A DNA stretch of 64,000 bases, taken from JBDRRP01 sp964446485 (lineage in GTDB: Bacteria > Desulfobacterota > Desulfobacteria > Desulfobacterales > JBDRRP01). Every line of letters begins with the position of its first letter. The first letter of the stretch is position 1. The stretch spans positions 173,561 through 237,560 of the forward strand of contig CAYUOU010000001.1 of assembly GCA_964446485.1 (NCBI GenBank), written 5' to 3'. Shown one piece after another: positions 43,883-51,631 of the stretch. A model generated the notes under the pieces. It was given only the letters and a program-made list of their open reading frames with translations, did no database searches and was not told where the DNA came from. Made by a program: the position numbers and the translations under genes.

Positions 43883-45409
43883 TCAGGTTGATAACAAAGA
43901 AACCCCGGTCATTGCCACTGGCTGATCGATACCCATCACCTCCAGGATGGTGGGGGCGATATCCGCCAGCCGACCTTCTCTCATCCCGGCGGATTTTCGC
44001 GACGGGTCGACAAGGATGAACGGCACCGGGTTCGTGGTGTGGGCGGTGAAGGGGCCGCCATTGTCGTCGAACATTTTTTCGCTGTTGCCATGGTCGGCGG
44101 TCACCATGGCCACGCCGCCTTTTTCCAGAACCCGCGTCACCAGTTGCGAGACGCACGCGTCAACAGCGGTACATGCCGCCACGGCCGCTGTCATCACACC
44201 GGTGTGCCCCACCATATCCATATTGGCAAAGTTCAGCACGATAAAATCGTAGATGTCGGCGTCGAGGCGGGCCAGCAATTCTTGGGTTACCGCCTCGGCG
44301 CTCATGGCAGGCTTGTGGTCATACGTTGGAATATCCCGGGGTGATGGGATCAGGCAGCGGTCTTCGCCATCAAAGGGGGTTTCCTCTCCGCCATTGAAAA
44401 AATAGGTGACATGAGCGTATTTCTCGGTTTCGGCAATGCGCAGTTGCTTCAGCCCCTGACGACTCACCACCGCCCCCAGAATGTCTTCGAGATGCACCGG
44501 TGCAAAGGCCTTGGGTAAATCGAAGTGCGCGTCGTAGAGGGTCATGGTGACGTACCCGGCCAATTCTGGCATCACTGTTCTGGCAAACCCGTCGAAACCG
44601 GGTTCGGTGAGGGCACGCGTGATCTGCCGGGCCCTGTCCGCTCGAAAGTTAAAAAACACAATGCCATCTCCGTCGGTGATGCAGGCATTGCTGCCGATGG
44701 CAACGGGTGTGATGAACTCATCCGTCTCTTTCTGTTTGTAGGCTGCGTTCACGGCGGCCACTGGATCGCCGGCCGGCCGCCCCATGCCGCGGGTGTAAAG
44801 GTCATAGGCCTTTTGGGTGCGTTCCCAGCGTTTGTCACGGTCCATCGCATAATAGCGTCCGCAGACAGAACCGATGGCACCGTATTCCGACGCCGTGATG
44901 TGGTCCTGAACCTGCTGCATATAGCCGGCGCCCCCGTGGGGCGGCGTATCCCGGCCGTCGGTAATGGCATGCACGATGGTCCTGGCAACGCCTTTTTCCC
45001 TGGCCATGTCAAGGAGCGCAATCAAATGGGTGAGTTGGCTGTGGACACCACCATCTGAAACCAGCCCCATCAGGTGGAGGGCGCCGCCGGTCTCCTGCAG
45101 CCTTGTCATGATCCCTGAGAGCGCCGCGTTGTTAAAAAAACTGCCGTCTTCGATGGCTTTATCGATGCGCAGCAGATCCTGATAGACAATGCGCCCGGCG
45201 CCGATATTCAGATGGCCGACTTCCGAGTTGCCCATGATGCCCGCGGGCAGCCCCACGTCTTCACCGGAACACTTCAAGCGGGTGTGCGGATAGGTCTCGC
45301 GTAATCCGTTCAGAAAGGGCGTCCCGGACTGGGCGACGGCGTTGCCCTCGGTTTCCGGGTTGATACCCCATCCATCAAGAATCATTAATATCGTCGGTTT
45401 CGGTGTCAT
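43883..45409 (-). CDS. gpmI: 2,3-bisphosphoglycerate-independent phosphoglycerate mutase
   Basis: 508-aa Mn2+-dependent glycolytic mutase. LMILDGWG holds the first metal Asp, MGNSEVGHLNIGAGRIVYQD the phosphoserine, and VMVTADHGNSEKM-like text (AMVTADHGNSEKM) late metal ligands. The start at 45409 has GGAGATGG upstream and overlaps rsfS by 35 bp; the longer frame would overlap it further. Last enzyme of the ribosome/NAD operon starting at rplU. Confidence 0.96.
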   Translation of the reverse strand: MTPKPTILMILDGWGINPETEGNAVAQSGTPFLNGLRETYPHTRLKCSGEDVGLPAGIMGNSEVGHLNIGAGRIVYQDLLRIDKAIEDGSFFNNAALSGIMTRLQETGGALHLMGLVSDGGVHSQLTHLIALLDMAREKGVARTIVHAITDGRDTPPHGGAGYMQQVQDHITASEYGAIGSVCGRYYAMDRDKRWERTQKAYDLYTRGMGRPAGDPVAAVNAAYKQKETDEFITPVAIGSNACITDGDGIVFFNFRADRARQITRALTEPGFDGFARTVMPELAGYVTMTLYDAHFDLPKAFAPVHLEDILGAVVSRQGLKQLRIAETEKYAHVTYFFNGGEETPFDGEDRCLIPSPRDIPTYDHKPAMSAEAVTQELLARLDADIYDFIVLNFANMDMVGHTGVMTAAVAACTAVDACVSQLVTRVLEKGGVAMVTADHGNSEKMFDDNGGPFTAHTTNPVPFILVDPSRKSAGMREGRLADIAPTILEVMGIDQPVAMTGVSLLST

Positions 45410-45803
45410 GGGCTTCCATCTCCGTTTGCTGCTGGGATTGGATGTGGTGGGCAAGGGCGGGGGGCGTCAGGCGCGGGGCGTCCGCCCAAAGGCCTTCGAG
45501 ATCGTAGAAGCTGCGGATATCGTCAAAAAACACATGGATCACCACGTGTCCGTAATCCATCAATATCCAGTGTCCGGTCTTCTTGCCTTCGATGCTCAAC
45601 GGCCGGATGCCTTGCTGCTTGAGCGTAGTTTGAATATGTTCTGCGATGGCATTGACCTGCCGGTTCGAGCGACCGCTGCAGACCATGAATACATCGGTTA
45701 CGGAAGTGAGTGCGCCCACGTCCAAAACGGTCAGTCCGATGACCTGCTTTCCAAGTATGGCCTGAACGTATGTGTCCAGGCCCACGACCGCTTCCGTGGT
45801 CAT
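45375..45803 (-). CDS. rsfS: Ribosomal silencing factor RsfS
   Basis: 142-aa protein of the RsfS/Iojap family, which binds L14 and blocks subunit joining in starvation. Signatures: LDVGALTSVTDVFMVCSGRSNRQV, KQGIRPLSIEGKKTGHWIL and DYGHVVIHVFFDDIRSFYDLE. The acidic tail after about residue 115 overlaps the gpmI start. Start overlaps nadD by four bases. The nadD-rsfS order is widely conserved. Confidence 0.95.
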   Translation of the reverse strand: MTTEAVVGLDTYVQAILGKQVIGLTVLDVGALTSVTDVFMVCSGRSNRQVNAIAEHIQTTLKQQGIRPLSIEGKKTGHWILMDYGHVVIHVFFDDIRSFYDLEGLWADAPRLTPPALAHHIQSQQQTEMEAHDTETDDINDS

Positions 45804-46492
45804 CGATATAGTCCCTTTCTAAAGATGTAAGCGGCAACAGCCTCCGGGACGAGACCATCGATGGGCATCCCTTTGCGGATGCGCTCCCTGATGGCTGTCG
45901 CCGAGACGCGATGCTCCGTATTCTCGAAAAGATAGACCGGTTTTAACCGGTTATGACGGAACATGCGGGCGTTTTGGTCAAGTTGATAACCACTCGATAC
46001 GCGGGATGCCAACAGCGAGCCCAGATTGCCGTCTCCGGCATCGGCGGCATCAGAGGGCCGGCGCATGACGATAAACGCGGTTTCTTCGAAAATGGCCCGA
46101 TAGTCCCGCCAGGAGTCGATTTCCAGAAACGCGTCACGGCCGACGATGAAAAACAGCGCGGTTTCAGAAGGAAGCAAACCGCGGATATCCTTGATGGTGT
46201 CAAGACTGTAAGAGGGGCCCTGTCGACGCAGTTCCATGTCTGAAACGACCACCCCGGGTGTCTCGGAAATGGCCAGCAGCAGCATGGCCAGGCGGTCCTT
46301 TGCGCTGGCCACATGCGTGGTGTCTTTGTGTGGCGGGGTCGCCGCCGGAACCAGTAACAGGGCGTCGAGCCGCAGGGCTCGCTTGACCTCCAATACGGTC
46401 TGAATATGGGCCACATGAACCGGGTTGAAGGTCCCGCCGAATATACCGACCTTCAGGCCAAAGGGCTTATGTGAACCGGCCTGGGCCATCAT
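45800..46492 (-). CDS. nadD: Nicotinate-nucleotide adenylyltransferase
   Basis: 230-aa nucleotidyltransferase of NAD synthesis. VGIFGGTFNPVHVAHI is the ATP-binding GGTFxPxH motif; LLVPAATPPHKD and FIVGRDAFLEIDSW are NadD-typical; the late VSATAIRERIRKGMPIDGLVP segment matches the ISSTxIR motif. Located between proB and rsfS on the same strand; 83 bp separates it from proB. Confidence 0.95.
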   Translation of the reverse strand: MMAQAGSHKPFGLKVGIFGGTFNPVHVAHIQTVLEVKRALRLDALLLVPAATPPHKDTTHVASAKDRLAMLLLAISETPGVVVSDMELRRQGPSYSLDTIKDIRGLLPSETALFFIVGRDAFLEIDSWRDYRAIFEETAFIVMRRPSDAADAGDGNLGSLLASRVSSGYQLDQNARMFRHNRLKPVYLFENTEHRVSATAIRERIRKGMPIDGLVPEAVAAYIFRKGLYR

Positions 46493-46575
46493 GGCTGCGC
46501 CCTTTCGTCATGGTGATGTCCCTGCATGGCAAGCGCCGCAACCGCCTCTGAACCAGATGCCCGGTGGAGGATCGA

Positions 46576-47706
46576 TTATCCTTCCACCGTGATCACCAAG
46601 TTGTCCCGATGCACGACTTCGTCATACGGTTTGGCGCCGAGGCGGTTTCGAATATCTCTCGTATTCAGCCCCATGATCCGACGAACATCACGCGCGTCGT
46701 AGTTTACCAGGCCGATGCCAAGCACCTGTCCTTTCGGGCTTTTAACGGATACCGCAGCGCCGACGCGAAATTCCCCTTCCACAGCGGTGATACCGCTGGG
46801 CAGCAGACTTTTGCCATTGCTGACCAATGCGGCAACTGCACCGGCATCGACACGCAGCGCGCCCTGGGGCTTTAGGGTGAAGGCGATCCAACTCTTTCGG
46901 CTGGCCAGACGATTTTGCTTGGGAGTAAAATACGTGCCATGGGATTGTCCGTCAAACAGTCTCAGCAATATGTTGTGCTTGAGACCACAGGCGATAATCA
47001 TGGGAACGCCTGCCGTGGTGACTTTTCGCGCGGCGTTGATCTTGCTCAGCATGCCGCCGGTGCCCAGCGCGCCGGGGATGTCACTGGCCATTTGCTCGAT
47101 GCGCTTGGCCAGTTTGTGCACTTCCGGAATGAGTGCTGCATCATCGTGGCGCCGCGGATCTTTGTCGAACAGGCCGTCGATATCGGTGAGATTGATCAGG
47201 ATGTCGGCATCCATGAGCAGTGTGATCATGGCCGCCAGGTTGTCATTGTCACCGACGGCGATTTCCTCTGTTTTCACCGTGTCGTTTTCGTTGATGATGG
47301 GTACCACATGCCATTCCAAAAGCGTGTTGAGGGTGTTGCGGCCATTGAGATAGCGCTCCCGGCTGCATAGATCGTCGCTGGTGAGAAGCACCTGGGCCAC
47401 TTGCCGTCCATGGCGGTTGAAGGCTTTTTCGTAGGCCATCATCAGGCCCGCTTGCCCCACGGCGGCCACCGCCTGCCGCTCTCGGATCAATTCCGGCCGT
47501 TTGTCCAGACCGGTTTTTCGCAAACCCGCGGCCATGGCACCAGAAGACACCAGGAGCACTTCAAGCCCACGCTCCATGAGCCGACAGATCTGTCGGCTCA
47601 CCGAAGCCACGGCCGTCAGGTTGAGTTCAGAATTTCGGGTCAGGACGTTGCTGCCGACTTTCACGACGACCCGCCGGATCGACGCCAAACGATTACTCTG
47701 TTTCAT
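46576..47706 (-). CDS. proB: Glutamate 5-kinase
   Basis: 376-aa kinase of proline synthesis: amino-acid kinase domain (1-255; VVVKVGSNVLTR, VSSGAMAAG, NENDTVKTEEIAVGDNDNLAA in two parts) plus a C-terminal PUA domain (about 275-370, GALRVDAGAVAALVSNGKSL). The start overlaps the obgE stop by 14 bp. proA is not in the window; the obgE-proB order is common in this class. Confidence 0.96.
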   Translation of the reverse strand: MKQSNRLASIRRVVVKVGSNVLTRNSELNLTAVASVSRQICRLMERGLEVLLVSSGAMAAGLRKTGLDKRPELIRERQAVAAVGQAGLMMAYEKAFNRHGRQVAQVLLTSDDLCSRERYLNGRNTLNTLLEWHVVPIINENDTVKTEEIAVGDNDNLAAMITLLMDADILINLTDIDGLFDKDPRRHDDAALIPEVHKLAKRIEQMASDIPGALGTGGMLSKINAARKVTTAGVPMIIACGLKHNILLRLFDGQSHGTYFTPKQNRLASRKSWIAFTLKPQGALRVDAGAVAALVSNGKSLLPSGITAVEGEFRVGAAVSVKSPKGQVLGIGLVNYDARDVRRIMGLNTRDIRNRLGAKPYDEVVHRDNLVITVEG

Positions 47707-48709
47707 GATCCGATTCCTTGTATAGAAATTGGAGCAGCATGTTGGTTAATCGACGGCATCCGCCGCCGGTGGCGGCAGACAGGCGTATGACGGGACGATC
47801 ATCTTTGAAAGCGTCGGCAAATGCTTCGGCACCGTTCCGTGCGTCTGGAAGGTCCATCTTGTTGAGCGCAACGATGTGTATTTTTTTGAGGAGTTCCGGG
47901 TCGTGACCGGCGAGTTCTCGATTGATCGTGTCGTAGGCGGCGAGCGGTGTCTCGGGATCGATGGTAGCGGCGTCGATGAGGTGTACCAGCACCCGCGTGC
48001 GCTCAATGTGGCGCAGAAACTGCGTGCCCAAGCCGGTGCCGGTGTGGGCACCCTCGATGAGTCCAGGGATATCCGCTACCACGAAGGGCTCCGCCTGACC
48101 GGTGTTGACCACGCCCAGACTGGGGGTGAGCGTGGTGAACGGATAGTCTGCAACTTTGGGACGTGCTGATGATACCGCAGCGATGAGCGTTGACTTGCCG
48201 GCATTGGGCAGACCGACAAGGCCCACGTCGGCCAGCAGTTTCAATTCCAGTCGGAGGCCCACGGATTCACCGGGTTCGCCCGGCTGGGCAAATCGGGGGG
48301 TCCGATTGGTGGCGGATTTAAACCGCGCGTTTCCTTGTCCGCCCCTGCCGCCCTTGGCGGCAATGTAGCGCTGTCCGGGCTGATTGAGATCGTGGAGGCG
48401 GTCGCCGGTCTCGGCGTCGAAGAGAAGTGTGCCGGGGGGGACTTCAATGATGAGATCGGCACCGGCCTTTCCGGATTTGTTACGCCCTTGGCCGTGGCCG
48501 CCGCGTTCCGCCGTAAACTGGCGTTTGAAGCGGAACTGGTAAAGCGTTCGCCGGACGGCGGATGCCGCTATGACAACATCGCCGCCCCTGCCACCGTCAC
48601 CGCCGTCCGGGCCGCCCTTGGGAACATATTTCTCGCGGCGCAAACTGACGCATCCGCGTCCCCCGTCACCAGATTGGACAGTGATGGTCGCTTCGTCAAC
48701 GAATTTCAC
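47693..48709 (-). CDS. obgE: GTPase ObgE/CgtA
   Basis: 338-aa ribosome-assembly GTPase. The Gly-rich Obg fold (FVDEATITVQSGDGGRGCVSL in two parts; GGPDGGDGGRGGDV) is followed by the G domain: GLPNAGKST (G1), FTTLTPSLGVV (G2), DIPGLIEGA (G3) and NKMDLPDA (G4). No long C-terminal extension. Start overlaps rpmA by four bases, the classical rplU-rpmA-obg arrangement. Confidence 0.97.
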   Translation of the reverse strand: MKFVDEATITVQSGDGGRGCVSLRREKYVPKGGPDGGDGGRGGDVVIAASAVRRTLYQFRFKRQFTAERGGHGQGRNKSGKAGADLIIEVPPGTLLFDAETGDRLHDLNQPGQRYIAAKGGRGGQGNARFKSATNRTPRFAQPGEPGESVGLRLELKLLADVGLVGLPNAGKSTLIAAVSSARPKVADYPFTTLTPSLGVVNTGQAEPFVVADIPGLIEGAHTGTGLGTQFLRHIERTRVLVHLIDAATIDPETPLAAYDTINRELAGHDPELLKKIHIVALNKMDLPDARNGAEAFADAFKDDRPVIRLSAATGGGCRRLTNMLLQFLYKESDHETE

Positions 48710-48960
48710 TCTGCATAGACACTCACTTTTTTGCGTGAGCGCCCATATCGCTCGAACTTCACAACGCCGTCGATTTTGGCAAAGAGCGTGTAATCTTTGC
48801 CCAGGCCAACGTTGAGTCCGGGGTGAAATTGTGTGCCAACCTGGCGCACCAGGATATTGCCGGCGCGAACTTGCTCGCCGCCAAAGCGCTTCACGCCGCG
48901 GCGCTGAGCATTGCTGTCTCGTCCGTTCTTAGAGCTTCCGCCCGCTTTTTTATGAGCCAT
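48706..48960 (-). CDS. rpmA: Ribosomal protein L27
   Basis: 84-aa large-subunit protein. The N-terminus MAHKKAGGSSKNGRDSNAQR matches L27 exactly, without the cleaved extension of Firmicutes. FGGEQVRAGNILVRQVGT and GLGKDYTLFAKIDGVVKF follow. 55 bp after rplU. Confidence 0.98.
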   Translation of the reverse strand: MAHKKAGGSSKNGRDSNAQRRGVKRFGGEQVRAGNILVRQVGTQFHPGLNVGLGKDYTLFAKIDGVVKFERYGRSRKKVSVYAE

Positions 48961-49015
48961 GGTGACCTACTCCTGGGTTCTGTCGATTTTCAACCAATCA
49001 ACGCGGATTTCCGCA

Positions 49016-49327
49016 TCAGGCGTCGATATTGTCGATCCGCACCGCGGTGAACAGCTGGCGATGGCCCTGTTTGCGGCGATACCCTTTGCGCCGTTTATAT
49101 TTGAAAACGAGCACTTTTTTAGCTTTTCCCTGCTCGACAATCTGCCCGCTGACAACGGCGTTCTCCACCATGGGCTGTCCCAGAGTAACAGTGTCGCCGT
49201 CGGCAACCATGAGGACTTCATCAAAAGTCACCGTACTGCCGACGTCGCCGTCGAGCTTTTCGAACCGCATGATATCTCCCTGGCTGACCTTGTACTGCTT
49301 GCCGCCAGTTTTAACGATGGCATACAT
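49016..49327 (-). CDS. rplU: Ribosomal protein L21
   Basis: 103-aa large-subunit protein. MYAIVKTGGKQYKVSQGD start and the C-terminal KVLVFKYKRRKGYRRKQGHR are diagnostic. The ATG at 49327 is preceded by GGGAGATTGTAAGC; the open frame continues 34 codons upstream through the leader and is not coding. First gene of the rplU-rpmA-obgE-proB-nadD-rsfS-gpmI unit. Confidence 0.98.
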   Translation of the reverse strand: MYAIVKTGGKQYKVSQGDIMRFEKLDGDVGSTVTFDEVLMVADGDTVTLGQPMVENAVVSGQIVEQGKAKKVLVFKYKRRKGYRRKQGHRQLFTAVRIDNIDA

Positions 49328-49382
49328 GCTTACAATCTCCCTTCTCTCTTTCTTCTGCCTTGACGCGTTTTGAAACTCGGAA

Positions 49383-49410
49383 CTTTTAAATGATTCTGTG
49401 AAATTGTCAA
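49383..49410 (-). promoter_or_regulatory. Probable rplU operon promoter
   Basis: Minus strand -35 TTGACA (49410-49405), 16-bp spacer, -10 TAAAAG (49388-49383), giving a leader of about 50 nt before the rplU start. The -35 is perfect, the -10 imperfect. Confidence 0.5.
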
Positions 49411-49581
49411 GTATAAAGTTGGGAGTCAAGATGACAGTATCCGGTTTGCTGTCATACGCTCATGACCGGAGATGGGGCTGAGCCAGGGGAAACACCGACA
49501 TGCTGTTGTCGCCGCACTCCTGCTGTTCACGAACTTGCTGTTGCGGCGGAGAAATAAATGGTCAAGCAAGCGGGAAATCGG

Positions 49582-49623
49582 TTGACACGTCGATAAGGCC
49601 GGCATATGAACAGATGTTCATAT
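49582..49623 (+). promoter_or_regulatory. ArsR-type promoter with perfect palindromic operator
   Basis: -35 TTGACA (49582-49587), 17-bp spacer, -10 TATGAA (49605-49610). The -10 lies inside ATATGAACAGATGTTCATAT (49604-49623), an uninterrupted palindrome with 8-bp arms and a 4-bp centre, closely matching the known SmtB/CadC/ZiaR 12-2-12 operator type. A bound repressor would block RNA polymerase directly. Confidence 0.82.
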
Positions 49624-49656
49624 ATGTTGCCTGTTAACGTTGCAGGACCCTGGCTC

Positions 49657-50016
49657 ATGAACGACCGCTGCGAAATCAATCATATCCATGCAGATCACGT
49701 CGAGAAGGCGATCCGTCGACTTGAAACGCCGGAAACGATCCAATCACTGGCGGAAGTCTTCAAGGCCCTCGGCGACCCCACGCGCCTGAAGATGGTCATG
49801 GCGTTGCAGGCCTGCGAGCTTTGCGTCTGCGACCTTTCGGCGGTATGCGAGCTATCGGAATCGGCGGCTTCTCACCAGCTCCGCGTACTCCGAAATTTGC
49901 GCATCGTGGCCAATCGGCGGGAAGGCAAAATTGTGTTTTATCGCCTCGCCGACGACCCCGTGGGGGACCTCATCTGCCAGAGCCTGAATCACCTTCTGGA
50001 ATGCACCGGCCGGTGA
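49657..50016 (+). CDS. ArsR/SmtB-family metal-sensing repressor (CadC-like)
   Basis: 119-aa winged-helix repressor. It carries the CadC-type alpha3N site ELCVCDL with two Cys plus an N-terminal Cys/His region (RCEINHIHADH), the recognition helix SESAASHQLRVLRNLRIV, and a partial alpha5 site (D, H, E kept in DDPVGDLICQSLNHLLE, one His replaced by Pro). Cd, Pb or Zn sensing is likely. The frame begins at 49606, inside the operator, so I use the ATG at 49657 with AGGA upstream. No efflux pump follows; the MOSC gene starts 124 bp downstream. Confidence 0.87.
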   Translation: MNDRCEINHIHADHVEKAIRRLETPETIQSLAEVFKALGDPTRLKMVMALQACELCVCDLSAVCELSESAASHQLRVLRNLRIVANRREGKIVFYRLADDPVGDLICQSLNHLLECTGR

Positions 50017-50140
50017 GCGGTATACCGTTTCACAATAAAGGGTTGCCCCGGTCACCGGCCCACTGCTAACAGGGAAAGCATTCCCACCGAACGGGCACAA
50101 GGAGATCCGGCCGGCCAATTGCCAGAAAGACATTACATCT

Positions 50141-50587
50141 ATGAAAATCGTATCCATTTCTCTCAGTCGAAAAAAGGGCACTCGAAAGACTTGCGTCGAC
50201 GAGGTCGCGCTGGTGGAAAACCATGGCCTCGAGGGAGACGCCCACGCCGGCGACTGGCACCGGCAGGTGAGCTTTCTGGCGGCCGAGAGTATCGAGCGCT
50301 CCCGGGACGGGGGCCTGGACGTCACTTTCGGGGACTATGCCGAGAACATCGCGACAACGGGCATCGACTGGAAATCGGAGCCCCTGGGGACTCGCTTCCG
50401 CTTGGGAGACGACGCCGTGGTGGAAATTACCCAGATCGGCAAGGAGTGTCATAAAAAATGCGCCATCTTCTACCAGGCCGGCGACTGCATCATGCCGCGA
50501 GAGGGCGTTTTCGCCAGAGTCCTCACCGGCGGCCGGATCCGTGTTGAGGATCCCATCTTCCGCATCACTGCGGCGAAGGCGTCCTGA
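50141..50587 (+). CDS. MOSC-domain protein
   Basis: 148-aa MOSC (molybdenum cofactor sulfurase C-terminal) protein, a beta-barrel fold that carries sulfur on a conserved Cys. NHGLEGDAHAGDWHRQVSFLA and FGDYAENIATTGID are family motifs, and the Cys is in IGKECHKKCAIFYQAGDCIMPREG. Such short MOSC proteins often accompany molybdopterin genes. It shares its stop/start region with fdhD, which starts at its last base, so the two are coupled. Confidence 0.88.
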   Translation: MKIVSISLSRKKGTRKTCVDEVALVENHGLEGDAHAGDWHRQVSFLAAESIERSRDGGLDVTFGDYAENIATTGIDWKSEPLGTRFRLGDDAVVEITQIGKECHKKCAIFYQAGDCIMPREGVFARVLTGGRIRVEDPIFRITAAKAS

Positions 50588-51462
50588 TGCCAACGGCCTC
50601 AAACGGTTATCCCGTCACCGCCAGCACGACCACGCGGTGGGCGGAGGCGTCTGATGCCGTGGTGGAGGATATGGCGCTCCTCGAGGAAGAGCCGCTTTCC
50701 ATACGCGTCCAGGGAAAACCCTATGTGGTGGTCATGCGCACTCCCGGGGACGAAAAGGCCCATGCTGCAGGACTCTGCCTGGCCGAAGGCATTATCGACA
50801 CCCCGGCCGATGTGGCCGCCATCGCCGTCTGCGACGGTAGCGGCACCAACGTGGTCACCGTCACCCTGAACGAGGATGCCCGTGCCCGGATGACCGGACT
50901 TTCGGACCGGCGGGAATGGGTCAGCCAGACCGGTTGCGGCCTGTGTGGAAAGCAGATTGTCGAGGAACTCTTTCAGGAAATCACACCGATAACGCGGTCA
51001 GTGAGGCTGCCCCCCGATCTGGTCCGTCGCTGCGTAGACGATCTGCCGAACCAACAGCCGTTGCGCGCCCTCACCCGTGCCAGCCACGCCGCCGCATTGT
51101 ACGATATTTCGGGTGGCTTGCTCACTGCGGCCGAAGACGTCGGGCGCCACAATGCCTTGGACAAAGCGGTGGGCAAACTGTTTCTGGAACACCGACTGGA
51201 GGATGCAGCCCTGTTGGTACTGTCATCTCGAATCAGCTATGAGTTGGTCCAGAAGGCTGCCCGGGCTCGAATCCCCATTATAGCCGCCATGTCTCGTCCC
51301 ACCACCCTCGCCGTGACGGTAGCTAAAAATCTGAATATCGGCCTGTGCAGTCTGGCCTCCGGGGGCGGACTCTTCATCTACACGCATCACCAGCGACTGC
51401 ACCCGCCCTCGCCAAAAAAAGGAAAAGACGATCGAAACAGCACGACATCGACACCCGTCTGA
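50587..51462 (+). CDS. fdhD: Formate dehydrogenase sulfurtransferase FdhD
   Basis: 291-aa accessory protein that passes sulfur from IscS to the molybdenum/tungsten cofactor of formate dehydrogenase. The catalytic CxxC is in QTGCGLCGKQI, EDVGRHNALDKAVG is diagnostic, and the C-terminal LNIGLCSLASGGGLFIYTH is standard. The last 20 residues (after THHQRL) are non-family and read into the remnant of a deleted PLP enzyme gene, suggesting that the deletion replaced the original 3' end or stop. No formate dehydrogenase structural gene is in the window. Confidence 0.94.
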   Translation: MPTASNGYPVTASTTTRWAEASDAVVEDMALLEEEPLSIRVQGKPYVVVMRTPGDEKAHAAGLCLAEGIIDTPADVAAIAVCDGSGTNVVTVTLNEDARARMTGLSDRREWVSQTGCGLCGKQIVEELFQEITPITRSVRLPPDLVRRCVDDLPNQQPLRALTRASHAAALYDISGGLLTAAEDVGRHNALDKAVGKLFLEHRLEDAALLVLSSRISYELVQKAARARIPIIAAMSRPTTLAVTVAKNLNIGLCSLASGGGLFIYTHHQRLHPPSPKKGKDDRNSTTSTPV

Positions 51463-51596
51463 ACCATGCCGGCATGTCACCCGAAGACCGGTTGGCCATG
51501 GGAATATCGAACCGAGTGATCCGCCTGTCGGTGGGAATCGAATCCACAGCGGACATCATTTCGGATCGGGATGCGGCGCTGGCGTCAATCTCGTGA
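51450..51596 (+). pseudogene. 3' remnant of a Cys/Met-metabolism PLP-dependent enzyme
   Basis: The frame reads THDID-like lead-in, then HAGMSPEDRLAMGISNRVIR and LSVGIESTADIISDRDAAL to a TGA stop. This matches the C-terminal end of cystathionine gamma-synthase/methionine gamma-lyase-family proteins (pattern MSPEER-AGI-LIRLSVGIED-DLI-D). About 340 N-terminal residues, including the PLP Lys, are missing, and fdhD sequence abuts directly. So a deletion fused fdhD to this tail. Confidence 0.8.
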
Positions 51597-51631
51597 AACG
51601 AATCGATCGGCAACCCGCGTAGGAGGTTTCC

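Larger units (their letters stand above)
49328..49656. promoter_or_regulatory. Divergent gap between rplU and the arsR-type gene
   Basis: 329-bp region. It holds the rplU promoter, the repressor gene's promoter/operator (both listed) and, between them, an inverted repeat TGACAG-N11-CTGTCA (49432-49454, in the 5' flank of the rplU promoter). The middle part (49455-49580) shows nothing recognisable. Confidence 0.5.

Noticed and set aside
49606..49656. ATG at 49606 as the repressor start
   Set aside because: It lies inside the operator palindrome and next to the -10, upstream of any possible transcript start.
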